Assembly: GCA_030041515.1 (NCBI GenBank)
Contig: JASHNS010000051.1
Span: 1 to 54,890, forward strand
Length of the DNA stretch: 54,890 nucleotides
Direction of reading: 5' to 3'
DNA from: Acidobacteriaceae bacterium
Lineage (GTDB): Bacteria > Acidobacteriota > Terriglobia > Terriglobales > Acidobacteriaceae
The translations under genes and the position numbers were made by a program. The notes beneath the pieces are model-generated. The model ran no database searches. It saw only the letters and a program-made list of their open reading frames with translations, and was not told the origin of the DNA. Below, piece by piece: positions 44,194-51,751 of this stretch (its first letter is position 1; the number at the start of each line of letters is the position of its first letter).

Positions 44194-46494
44194 ATGGAGC
44201 CTGCTTTGCAGCGTAAGACGTTCGTTGCCTGTCGCCCTTGCTTCCGTTTTCTGGCCCTCACTGCCGCCTCTCTTTTTGCCCTGCCTTTGCTGGCCCAGCC
44301 CAACCATCCCTGGACGGTTCAGGAGATCTGGGGAACTCCGGGCAATCCGACCGGCAACCCGCCAGGGGGGATGGTTTGGTCGCCGGACGGCAAGCACGTC
44401 ACCTGGATCGGCGATCACGGCGATCTGATGGAGATTGAACCGCCCGCCACCAAGCCGCAGGTCCTTCTTCCCGGCTCCAAGATCGCGAGCCTGCTCAGCG
44501 CTCCCATTCCCGAGCGCGATCGCGACCACCGCGGCCGCTACGGCGAGCCGGACTACATCTGGTCCCCGGATTCCCACCACGTTCTCTTCGACACCAACGG
44601 CGAGTTGTGGCTCTTCGACCTGAGCAACGGCACCGGCGTGCAGATCGGCAACACGGGGATGGCTTCCGGCGACGATCCGAAATTCTCGCCCAGCGGCCAG
44701 TACGTCTCTTTCCTTCGCAATCACAATCTCTACGTGCTGCCATCCGACGGCTCGCATCCCGCGACGGCTCTCACGGCATCGCACGACCCCAATGTCCTCG
44801 ACGGCGAAGTGGACTGGGTTTACCTGGAGGAGCTGGACACCCGCAGTAACTACTTCTGGTCGCCCGACTCGAAGCAGCTCGCGTTCCTGCAGATGAACGA
44901 GACGAAGGTGCCCGAGTACCCTCTGACGGACTGGATCCCGGTCCATGCCGACGTCCACGAGCAGCGCTACCCGCAGCCCGGCGATCCTAATCCGGCTGTG
45001 CGCGTCGGCATCGTGAACGCCGCTGGCGGCTCCACGCGCTGGCTGCGTATCCCGATGCAGGAGGGCGACGACTACATTCCCCGCTTTGGCTGGGTCAACT
45101 CCCGCGTCGTCTGGGTGGAAACGCTCTCCCGCAATCAGCAGCATCTCGACCTGTGGTTTGCCGACTCGCGCACCGGCCAAATCGCCCTCGTTCTCGCGCA
45201 GACGGAGCCGAAATACTTCAACACCACCTACGATGTCCGCTTCGTCGGCGACAACCAGTTCCTGATCCTCAGTTGGCGCGACGGCCACACGCACATGTAC
45301 CGCTATACCTTTAACGCCAACGATCCCCTCGGCGGACAGGCGCAGCTCTCCGATCAGCTGGAGAGCGGCAACTATGAGGTCGAAGCGATTGCCGGCGTCG
45401 ATCCCACCGCGCAGACGGTGTGGTATCTCTCGAATCAGGACCATCCCCGGCAGGAACAGATCTGGGCCGTTCAGCTCGACAGCAGCAATCGCCATCAGAT
45501 CTCCCAGGTCCCCGGCGTCCATCATCCTGAATTCGCGCCGCAGGGCGGTCACTACATCGACACGTACTCCGCCATGATGGATCCGCCTACCGTGGCCGCC
45601 TGCGAAGCCAGTGGCGACTGCACGCCGTTCTGGCAATCCACGCCGCTGCGGGGGCACAAGCTCATCGCGCCGGTCCTGCTCACCCTCACGGCCGCCGACA
45701 GCGAGACCAACCTCTACGGCACGCTTCTGTTACCGCCCGGCAAAACCGAGGATCGCAGCGTGCCGCTCATCGTGAATCCCTACGGCGGTCCCGATGTCGG
45801 CGAGGCGCGTGACGGCTGGGGCGGCAAGAATTTCTTTTTTGATCAGCTCCTCGCTGAGCACGGCTTTGCCGTTCTCCACGTCGACAACCGAGGGATGGGC
45901 GGACGCGGCCGCGCCTTCGAGCAGGTCTGCTGGCACAACTTCGGTCCACCGGAGTTCGCCGACCAGATGGCCTCCATCGACCAGGTTCTTCGCAAATATC
46001 CGCAGCTCGATCCGCATCGTCTCGGCTGGTGGGGCTGGAGCTGGGGCGGCAGCTTCACCCTCTTCGCGCTTTCGCACAGCGACAGCTTCCTCGCGGGCGT
46101 CTCCGTCGCCCCCGTTACCGACTGGCGGGATTACGACTCCATCTACACTGAGCGCTACATGGGCCTGCCCACGGAAGACGCGGATAATTACACCGCCGAT
46201 TCCGACGTCACCAGCGCCGCCCACCTCCACGGCCGCATCCTCATCATGCACGGCACAGGTGACGACAACGTTCACATCGAAAACACCATCCAGTACGTTG
46301 AGCAGCTGATTGACGCGCGGATTCCGTATGATCTGAACCTCTTTCCGCGCAAAACGCACTCCATCGCCGGGCCCAACGACCGGACGATTCTCTTTCGCAA
46401 GCTCCTCGACCACTTCGAGCGCTATCTGATGAATCCCCAGCCCAGCGACAATCCCGAGCGCGCGCACAATGAGGCAAGAGACCACCACCGCTGA
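44194..46494 (+). CDS. S9-family dipeptidyl-peptidase IV-like serine peptidase
   Basis: Secreted or periplasmic exopeptidase, 766 residues. It has a signal peptide (LALTAASLFALPLLAQ), an N-terminal DPPIV beta-propeller (SPDGKHVTWI, YIWSPDSHHVLF, YLEELDTRSNYFWSPDSKQL with the double-Glu-like pair) and a C-terminal alpha/beta hydrolase domain. The triad is visible: Ser616 in GWSWGGS, Asp690/691 in HGTGDDNVH, His722 in FPRKTHSI. DPPIV enzymes remove Xaa-Pro dipeptides; specificity is inferred. ATG 44194 has no SD. The end overlaps the next gene's first ATG by 26 nt. Confidence 0.92.
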   Translation: MEPALQRKTFVACRPCFRFLALTAASLFALPLLAQPNHPWTVQEIWGTPGNPTGNPPGGMVWSPDGKHVTWIGDHGDLMEIEPPATKPQVLLPGSKIASLLSAPIPERDRDHRGRYGEPDYIWSPDSHHVLFDTNGELWLFDLSNGTGVQIGNTGMASGDDPKFSPSGQYVSFLRNHNLYVLPSDGSHPATALTASHDPNVLDGEVDWVYLEELDTRSNYFWSPDSKQLAFLQMNETKVPEYPLTDWIPVHADVHEQRYPQPGDPNPAVRVGIVNAAGGSTRWLRIPMQEGDDYIPRFGWVNSRVVWVETLSRNQQHLDLWFADSRTGQIALVLAQTEPKYFNTTYDVRFVGDNQFLILSWRDGHTHMYRYTFNANDPLGGQAQLSDQLESGNYEVEAIAGVDPTAQTVWYLSNQDHPRQEQIWAVQLDSSNRHQISQVPGVHHPEFAPQGGHYIDTYSAMMDPPTVAACEASGDCTPFWQSTPLRGHKLIAPVLLTLTAADSETNLYGTLLLPPGKTEDRSVPLIVNPYGGPDVGEARDGWGGKNFFFDQLLAEHGFAVLHVDNRGMGGRGRAFEQVCWHNFGPPEFADQMASIDQVLRKYPQLDPHRLGWWGWSWGGSFTLFALSHSDSFLAGVSVAPVTDWRDYDSIYTERYMGLPTEDADNYTADSDVTSAAHLHGRILIMHGTGDDNVHIENTIQYVEQLIDARIPYDLNLFPRKTHSIAGPNDRTILFRKLLDHFERYLMNPQPSDNPERAHNEARDHHR

Positions 46495-47392
46495 TCCGAT
46501 GCCTCATCCCGCCGAGCGCTCCAACTCCGTTGATCTTGTCCGCGCACGCACCACGCTCGGCGACTTCGAGCTCACCATCCTCTCCGACGGCTGGTATGTT
46601 CTCGATGGCGGAGCGATGTTCGGCGTCGTTCCCAAACCCCTGTGGGAGAAGCGCGCGCCCGCCGATGAGCAGAACCGCATCCTGCTTGGCCTGAACACCG
46701 TCGTCGTCCGCACCGGCCGGCACACCGTCGCCATTGAAACCGGCATCGGCAACAAGCTCGCGCCGAAGCTCCGCGAAATCTACCAGGCGAAAGAGCAACT
46801 GCCACGGGCCTTCGAGGCCGCCCAAATCCGCCCCGAAGAAATCGACATCGTCATCAACTCCCACCTTCACTTCGATCACTGCGGTTGGAACACGACGAAG
46901 ACGGCCGACGGCCGCATCGTGCCAACGTTCCCCAACGCCCGCTACTTCGCGCATCGAGGCGAGGTGGAGCACGGGCATCTCCAGCTCGAGCGCGACGCCA
47001 TCAGCTACATCAGCGAAAATTACGATCCGCTCGTCGAATCCGGCCAGATGACGCTGCTCGACACGCGCCCCGGCGAGGTGCAGGAAATTGTCCCCGGCAT
47101 CTCCGTCGAGTGTTTCCCCGGACATACGGCGCAGCTCTTCGCCATCCATCTTGACTCGGCAGGGAAGCGCGCGACCTACATCTCCGACCTCATCCCCACC
47201 AGCGCGCACCTTGACATCACCTGGGTGATGGGCTACGACCTCGACCCCGTCACCTGCATCGCCCAGCGCAAGCGCTTCTACGCGCGCGCCATCCCCGAGC
47301 GGTGGATGGTCCTCTTCACCCACGACCACCACACGCCGTTCGGCTACATTGAGTTGAATGAAAAGGGGAAGCCGGTGATGCGGAAGCCCTGA
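46469..47392 (+). CDS. MBL-fold metallo-hydrolase
   Basis: 307-residue metallo-beta-lactamase-fold enzyme. The HxHxDH metal motif is SHLHFDHCGW. Downstream ligands are in FPGHTAQLF and YISDLIPT, and a late FTHDHHTPFGY supplies another His. No signal peptide, so probably cytoplasmic. The family covers lactonases, glyoxalase II-like and other hydrolases; the substrate cannot be told. The first ATG (46469) overlaps the S9 peptidase gene by 26 nt; ATG 46499 (MPHPAERSN) directly after its stop is equally plausible. Likely cotranscribed with the peptidase. Confidence 0.87.
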   Translation: MRQETTTADPMPHPAERSNSVDLVRARTTLGDFELTILSDGWYVLDGGAMFGVVPKPLWEKRAPADEQNRILLGLNTVVVRTGRHTVAIETGIGNKLAPKLREIYQAKEQLPRAFEAAQIRPEEIDIVINSHLHFDHCGWNTTKTADGRIVPTFPNARYFAHRGEVEHGHLQLERDAISYISENYDPLVESGQMTLLDTRPGEVQEIVPGISVECFPGHTAQLFAIHLDSAGKRATYISDLIPTSAHLDITWVMGYDLDPVTCIAQRKRFYARAIPERWMVLFTHDHHTPFGYIELNEKGKPVMRKP

Positions 47393-47419
47393 ACGGTGGC
47401 ATACTGGAGGGCCACAGGG

Positions 47420-47893
47420 ATGGGCGCATCGATGCTCGTACTAATTCCTTTCATTTTAATCATCGTCGTCGTGAGCTTCGCTCTGCTCTGGCCGGAGACC
47501 TTCATCAACGCAATCCAGTTCCGAGTCCATCCAGCGGTGCGAACTCAGCCAAGTGCGATTGCACCGGTCGCCGTTGCGGTGCTTTTTGTTTTCGGATTCT
47601 GGGCATTCCACTCGGTACCAGGCGATTGGCAATTCGGCAGAGTGAAGTTCTCCGACCCTCTCCAGAGGGAGCTGGCATTTGTGGCGGGAGTTCTGTTTCT
47701 GCTCGTGGGAGGCCTGGCTTGTCTTCGCCCGCTGCGCTTCATCGGCATGTCTTCACCGCTTCTGCGGAAGATGTCAGCAAGCGAGATCGGGGCTGGCTCG
47801 ATGGCAAGAATTCAGATGGTATCGCGCACTTTCGGGATTTTCTTTTTGCTGGCATCGGCGTTTCTTCTTCAGCAATTCCTTGGCGCCACCTAG
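47420..47893 (+). CDS. Small integral membrane protein, 157 aa
   Basis: Three or four hydrophobic segments are visible: SMLVLIPFILIIVVVSFALL, VAVAVLFVFGFWAFHS, LAFVAGVLFLLVGGLACL and FGIFFLLASAFLLQQF. No family recognised. ATG 47420 is chosen because GGAGG ends 9 nt before it; a GTG at 47396 is an upstream alternative. It follows the MBL hydrolase gene by 27 nt and may be in the same transcript. Convergent with rpsA. Confidence 0.6.
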   Translation: MGASMLVLIPFILIIVVVSFALLWPETFINAIQFRVHPAVRTQPSAIAPVAVAVLFVFGFWAFHSVPGDWQFGRVKFSDPLQRELAFVAGVLFLLVGGLACLRPLRFIGMSSPLLRKMSASEIGAGSMARIQMVSRTFGIFFLLASAFLLQQFLGAT

Positions 47894-47899
47894 ACGCCG

Positions 47900-47940
47900 G
47901 GTGCCCCATCCTTGTCGCCCGCTTTTGGCGACAAGGTGGG
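47900..47940. repeat. GGGTGCCCCA-type palindromic repeat, copy 1
   Basis: CGGGTGCCCCATCCTTGTCG leads into a hairpin: CCTTGTCGCC (47910-47919) pairs with GGCGACAAGG (47927-47936), extended by CCCA/TGGG past a bulged T. It lies between the convergent 3' ends of the membrane-protein gene and rpsA. A second, diverged copy is at 49720-49759. Confidence 0.7.
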
Positions 47941-47947
47941 TGGAACC

Positions 47948-49651
47948 TCACGCGACCTCCACCGCAATCCTCTTCGCCTCGCGATCCAATTCCAAGATCC
48001 GGAAATTCCTCACCTGCCCGGCGCGCAACGGCTCCGGCTTCGCGGCCACTCCCGCGCCGCCTTTCCATTTCGCCTGGAGCAGGGAAGTGAGCGCGGACAA
48101 ATCCGCCCCGCCTGCGCTCGCCGCTTCCGCTGCTTCCTTCAGCCGGCACGCGGCGCGAATCCCTTCGCCCAGTTCCACCGTCGCCTCGTCCGCGCCGACT
48201 GAGAGTACGCGACCGGAAACGGCATCGCCCACCTGGTGCTCGGCCACATACTCGTCGAGGCTCGTTGGCACCAGTTGCTTCATGCTCAGCTTCGCTTGCT
48301 GCTTTTCCGGGTCAATGGCCAGCACCTGAGCGCGCACTACCTGCCCCACTTTCAACGCCTCCGAGGGATGCGCCAGCCTCCGCGCCTGACCTTCAGAAGC
48401 GGGCGTGATCTCGCTGATGTGCACCAGACCCTCGACGCCCTCCGCCATCTGCACAAACGCGCCGAATTTCTCCAGCTTCGTTACCGGGCCTTCGACTGCC
48501 GCGCCCGCCGGGAACTTCTTCGCCGCGTCGGCCCACGGATCGCCCAGCGCCTGCTTCAGCCCCAACGCCATCCGCCGCTCCGGCTGGTTCACGCTCAGGA
48601 TTACTGCCTCCACCGTGTCGCCCTGCTTGAGAATGTCGCTGGGCTTGCGCACCTTCTTCACCCACGACATCTCCGACACGTGGATCATGCCCTCGATCCC
48701 CGGCTCCACTTCCACGAACGCGCCGAAATCCGTCAGCCGCGTCACCGTGCCGGTCACGCGTGCGCCCGCCTTGTATTTGTCGCCCGCCGCTTCCCACGGC
48801 TCCGGCTGCAGTTGCTTGAGGCCGAGGGAAATCCTGCGGCTCTCGCGATCGATCTTCAGCACCTTTACTTCGATTTGCTGCCCAACGCTGAGTACGTCTT
48901 CCGGCGAGCCCACCCGGCTCCACGAAAGATCGCTCACGTGCAGCAGCCCGTCGATCCCGCCCAGGTCGACAAACGCGCCGAAATTCGCCAGCCGGCTTAC
49001 GGTGCCGCGCACCACGTCGCCCTCGGCGAGCGCGCCCAGCTTGCTTGCGCCCGCCGCCAGCGCCTCTTCTTCGAGCACCGCGCGCCGGTCCACAATCACG
49101 TTCTCGTCGGCCACATCGAGCTGCGTGATGCGGCACGTGATCTCCTGCCCGACGAGCTTCTCCAGTTCTGCCGCGTCGCGTGTCCCGCTGCGCGAGGCCG
49201 GGAGGAACGCGCGCACGCCCACGTCCACGCTCAGCCCGCCCTTGATCACGCCCGTCACCGTCCCGGGAATCGTCGCCTTCTGCGCGAAGGCTTCCTCCAG
49301 CTGCGTCCAGTCGCGCGGCTGCGCCACTTTCGCCAGCGACAGCACGTAGTAGTGCTCGGCGTTGCGCCCCTTGATCGAGACGTAGAACTTGTCACCCGCC
49401 TTCACGTTCTCCGCGTTGTCGCGGAACGCCGTCCGTGGCAGCACCCCCTCGGTCTTGTAGCCGATGTCCAGCACCACGTCCTCCGGCCCGACGGAGATCA
49501 CGGTGCCTTCCAGCTGTTTCGAGCCCGCCTCCGGCCGGTGGCTCTGCTCGAACTGCGTCAGCAGGTCGCCAAACGATGCGGTGGATTCAGCGGGTTGCGC
49601 GGTTTCGGGTTCCGTCGCGCTCTGCGGTTCAGGGTTGGGATCGTCAGTCAT
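47948..49651 (-). CDS. rpsA: 30S ribosomal protein S1
   Basis: 567 residues, six S1 OB-fold RNA-binding repeats: QLEGTVISVGPEDVVLDIG, IPGTVTGVIKGGLSVDVG, VRGTVSRLANFGAFVDLG, VTGTVTRLTDFGAFVEVE, VEGPVTKLEKFGAFVQMA and SGRVLSVGADEATVELG. The middle repeats carry the canonical 'GxVxxxxxFGAFVxL' pattern. S1 helps the 30S subunit unwind and bind mRNA, especially messages with weak SD. The start ATG 49651 has no SD and is preceded by a TAGAAT -10 box (49664-49669) that leaves only a 5-6 nt leader. The N-terminal 30 residues are acidic and disordered-looking. Confidence 0.95.
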   Translation of the reverse strand: MTDDPNPEPQSATEPETAQPAESTASFGDLLTQFEQSHRPEAGSKQLEGTVISVGPEDVVLDIGYKTEGVLPRTAFRDNAENVKAGDKFYVSIKGRNAEHYYVLSLAKVAQPRDWTQLEEAFAQKATIPGTVTGVIKGGLSVDVGVRAFLPASRSGTRDAAELEKLVGQEITCRITQLDVADENVIVDRRAVLEEEALAAGASKLGALAEGDVVRGTVSRLANFGAFVDLGGIDGLLHVSDLSWSRVGSPEDVLSVGQQIEVKVLKIDRESRRISLGLKQLQPEPWEAAGDKYKAGARVTGTVTRLTDFGAFVEVEPGIEGMIHVSEMSWVKKVRKPSDILKQGDTVEAVILSVNQPERRMALGLKQALGDPWADAAKKFPAGAAVEGPVTKLEKFGAFVQMAEGVEGLVHISEITPASEGQARRLAHPSEALKVGQVVRAQVLAIDPEKQQAKLSMKQLVPTSLDEYVAEHQVGDAVSGRVLSVGADEATVELGEGIRAACRLKEAAEAASAGGADLSALTSLLQAKWKGGAGVAAKPEPLRAGQVRNFRILELDREAKRIAVEVA

Positions 49652-49690
49652 GGGAGTGGTTTTATTCTAACGAGTGATCAGGAGTCAGTA

Positions 49691-49707
49691 GTCAGTGATC
49701 AGTAAAA
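49691..49707 (+). repeat. GTCAGTGATCAGTAAAA dispersed repeat, copy 2
   Basis: An exact 17-bp match to 31561-31577, preceded by GAGTCAGTA and by a further GAGTGATCAG at 49672-49681. It lies upstream of rpsA and downstream of the carboxypeptidase-regulatory-like gene. Confidence 0.7.
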
Positions 49708-49719
49708 GCGGCGATGCGC

Positions 49720-49759
49720 CGGGTGCCCCACCCTTGCCGCTGCCCTTGCGACAGGGTGG
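49720..49759. repeat. GGGTGCCCCA-type palindromic repeat, copy 2
   Basis: GGGTGCCCCACCCTTGCCGC leads into a hairpin, CCACCCT (49728-49734) with AGGGTGG (49753-49759). It shares the CGCCGGGTGCCCCA prefix with copy 1 and lies directly after the 3' end of the 49775-50815 gene. The two copies bracket rpsA. Confidence 0.65.
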
Positions 49760-49774
49760 ACTCTGATTATTGCC

Positions 49775-50815
49775 TCACTTCCCCGCCTCGCCCCCGTGCG
49801 TGAAGCGCTTCAGCACAAACTCCTCCGCCAGCGCGCCCACCGCACCCCACGCCACATTCAGCAGGCTGGTGTCGATCGTCGTCGACCATCCCCGCTGCTG
49901 CTGCGGGTAATACAAATTCGAAATTCCGCCCGACGCGAAATCCCCTGCCAGAAACGAGTAGTTCGGCTGCCACTTGCCGTTATCGCCCTTGCAGATGAAC
50001 ACCGTCGAGATGGCGTACCGGGCGCGGGCGGCCACGCTCCCCGTCGCGCGATAGTAAAACCGCGGATCCTGATGCAACAGCGCTGGGAAAACCGCGCCAC
50101 CCAGCATGTTGCTGGTAAAGTTGTCAGCCAGCGCCGCGCCAAACCGCTTGCCGTATCCCTGCATGCCCTGCCCGTATCCCGGATAGGTGTTCTCCGCCTG
50201 CTCCACGCCCGCGCTCAGCCCAGCAATGATGATGTTCACCGGATCGATCGAGAACCTCCACGCCATGCTGTACTTCTGCCCCGTCGACATCGGCGCGGCG
50301 TTCCCGATGTAGCTCACGTAAAAATTCGGAATCGCGCCCAGCAGCCGCTGGTCCTCTTCCATCTTCACCTGCTGGGTCGCCAGCTCGTGCTCCGACGCCG
50401 TCACTTCGATCGTCGACACCACCGCTTTCACTTTCAGCACGATGCCCGATACTTCGTGGTATTCTCCCGACGCCACCGTCACGTTCGTCGTCCACGGCAC
50501 CAGCCCCGGCGCAGAAACCGTCAGCACATAGGTGCCCGCGGGCACGCTGAACGAGAAAAACCCATTCGTACCGGTCGTCGCCGAGTACTTCGCCGTGCCT
50601 CCGGTCAGCGTCACGGTCGCGTTGGCCGCCACGCCGCCGTTCACGTCGGTTACGGTGCCCAGAATCGTCGCCTGCGGCGCATCCGCCGCAGAACTCTGCG
50701 CTGCTGCAGGGGCCTGCGCGAACCCGAGCCCCGTCAGCAGCGCCGCCTGCGCCAGAAGCAGAGAGAGGAATCGCCGGAAATCAGTCCCGCGGGCGAGCCG
50801 TCTTCGGAATCGCAT
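49775..50815 (-). CDS. Secreted carboxypeptidase-regulatory-like (Ig-fold) protein
   Basis: 346 residues. It has a signal peptide (RFLSLLLAQAALLTGLGFAQA) preceded by a basic stretch, then a carboxypeptidase-regulatory-like beta-sandwich (ILGTVTDVNGGVAANATVTL, then FSVPAGTYVLTVSAPG). A C-terminal domain of about 200 residues has FGAALADNFTSNMLGGAVF, QDPRFYYRATG and SFLAGDFASGGISNLYYP. This pairing is frequent in Acidobacteriota surface proteins, but the C-terminal domain's role is unknown to me. ATG 50815 has GAGG 6 nt upstream; a longer frame to 50890 exists. Divergent from the toxin-antitoxin pair. Confidence 0.78.
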   Translation of the reverse strand: MRFRRRLARGTDFRRFLSLLLAQAALLTGLGFAQAPAAAQSSAADAPQATILGTVTDVNGGVAANATVTLTGGTAKYSATTGTNGFFSFSVPAGTYVLTVSAPGLVPWTTNVTVASGEYHEVSGIVLKVKAVVSTIEVTASEHELATQQVKMEEDQRLLGAIPNFYVSYIGNAAPMSTGQKYSMAWRFSIDPVNIIIAGLSAGVEQAENTYPGYGQGMQGYGKRFGAALADNFTSNMLGGAVFPALLHQDPRFYYRATGSVAARARYAISTVFICKGDNGKWQPNYSFLAGDFASGGISNLYYPQQQRGWSTTIDTSLLNVAWGAVGALAEEFVLKRFTHGGEAGK

Positions 50816-50966
50816 CCGTTTCCTCTCCGGCCAAAGCCTTCGCAATCCCGGCGCGCCGCGCATGCTCACCAGGACAGACGGTTTCCGCAACCTTTCAGAT
50901 GCACCACTGCCCCGATTTCCGCCGTACCCGCCTCTGGATTATCCCACGCTGCCTGCCGTTACCGGC

Positions 50967-50994
50967 TATCATGATAGAGTAGTGAATATCACTA
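50967..50994. promoter_or_regulatory. Two palindromes upstream of the toxin-antitoxin operon (candidate operator)
   Basis: TATCATGATA (50967-50976) is a perfect 10-bp palindrome, and TAGTGA-ATA-TCACTA (50980-50994) a perfect 15-bp one. They lie 30-57 nt before the antitoxin start. Phd/VapB-type antitoxins autoregulate by binding such palindromes; assignment here is inferred. Confidence 0.6.
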
Positions 50995-51023
50995 GTATTC
51001 TGGCGCACTGCGGGAGGGCTCGA

Positions 51024-51269
51024 TTGGGAAAGACAATTTCTGCCACGGATGCCAACCGGAAGTTTTCCCGGCTCCTGCAGGGGGTCCGCCAGGGACGCAG
51101 CTACGTCGTCACCAGCCATGGCCAGCCCGTGGCTAAGCTCTCGCCTGTCAGCGGGACCGAGACAAGCACCGCCGACGCTCGAAAATCACTGCTTGCCAGG
51201 CTGCGCAAACAGCCGATCAGCCGAACCGGCCGCTGGACCCGCGAAGAACTCTACGAGGATGAACGGTGA
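51024..51269 (+). CDS. Phd/YefM-family antitoxin
   Basis: 81 residues. The N-terminal DNA-binding part has the family pattern ISATDANRKFSRLLQGVRQG then YVVTSHGQPVAKLSPV. The C-terminal 35 residues are charged and likely bind and neutralise the toxin. TTG 51024 is chosen because it places GGGAGGG 5-6 nt upstream and the family start right after. Its stop overlaps the toxin's GTG start by 4 nt (GTGA), the usual coupling in type II pairs. Probably represses its own promoter through the palindromes upstream. Confidence 0.86.
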   Translation: MGKTISATDANRKFSRLLQGVRQGRSYVVTSHGQPVAKLSPVSGTETSTADARKSLLARLRKQPISRTGRWTREELYEDER

Positions 51270-51718
51270 AGGCCGCCCTCGACACGAACTTCCTTGCCTA
51301 CGCCGAAGGCGTGAACAGCGATGCCGAGAAGAGAAAAAGAGCCTGGGAACTCCTCGAAAAGCTTCCTGAAGACGCGATCATCCCGGTTCAGGCGCTCGGA
51401 GAGCTCTTTCAAGTCCTGGTACGCAAAGCGGGCCGCACACCAGCAGATGCTCGAATTGCCGTTTCCGGCTGGAGCTACGCCTTCCCCGTTGTAGAAACCT
51501 CCAGCTCCGTTCTGCTGGCGGCGGTCGACCTCGCCACACGGCAATTCAGCATTTGGGACGCTGTCATCCTCAGCGCCGCTGCCGAGGCTGGTTGCCAACT
51601 CCTGTTGTCGGAGGATATGCAGGAGGGATTCGTCTGGCGGGGAGTGACGATTGTGAATCCATTTGCACAGACCGTCCACCCGCTGCTCGACGCGCTCCTC
51701 GGCTCGGCACCGGAATAA
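51266..51718 (+). CDS. VapC-type PIN-domain toxin
   Basis: 150-residue PIN ribonuclease. The acidic active-site residues are in place: Asp6 (ALDTNFLAY), Glu46 (ALGELFQ), Asp98 (SIWDAVI) and Asp117 (LLSEDMQEG). Family toxins cleave tRNA or rRNA when the antitoxin is degraded. GTG start overlaps the antitoxin stop. With all four acidic residues kept, the toxin is probably active. No sign of transfer beyond the usual accessory nature of such pairs. Confidence 0.87.
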   Translation: MKAALDTNFLAYAEGVNSDAEKRKRAWELLEKLPEDAIIPVQALGELFQVLVRKAGRTPADARIAVSGWSYAFPVVETSSSVLLAAVDLATRQFSIWDAVILSAAAEAGCQLLLSEDMQEGFVWRGVTIVNPFAQTVHPLLDALLGSAPE

Positions 51719-51738
51719 CAGCCCCTGCCCTGGGCTTC

Positions 51739-51744
51739 TACAAT
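51739..51744 (+). promoter_or_regulatory. -10 box 7 nt before the threonine dehydratase start
   Basis: TACAAT ends 7 nt before ATG 51752. ATAACA (51715-51720) is a 4/6 match to a -35 box at 18-nt spacing. Start of transcription at or next to the ATG is predicted, hence a leaderless mRNA. Confidence 0.5.
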
Positions 51745-51751
51745 AGCTCCA

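Noticed and set aside
44071-45657. Minus-strand open frame (528 codons) opposite the S9 peptidase
   Set aside because: The S9 signal peptide and catalytic triad lie on the plus strand; no family match in the reverse frame.
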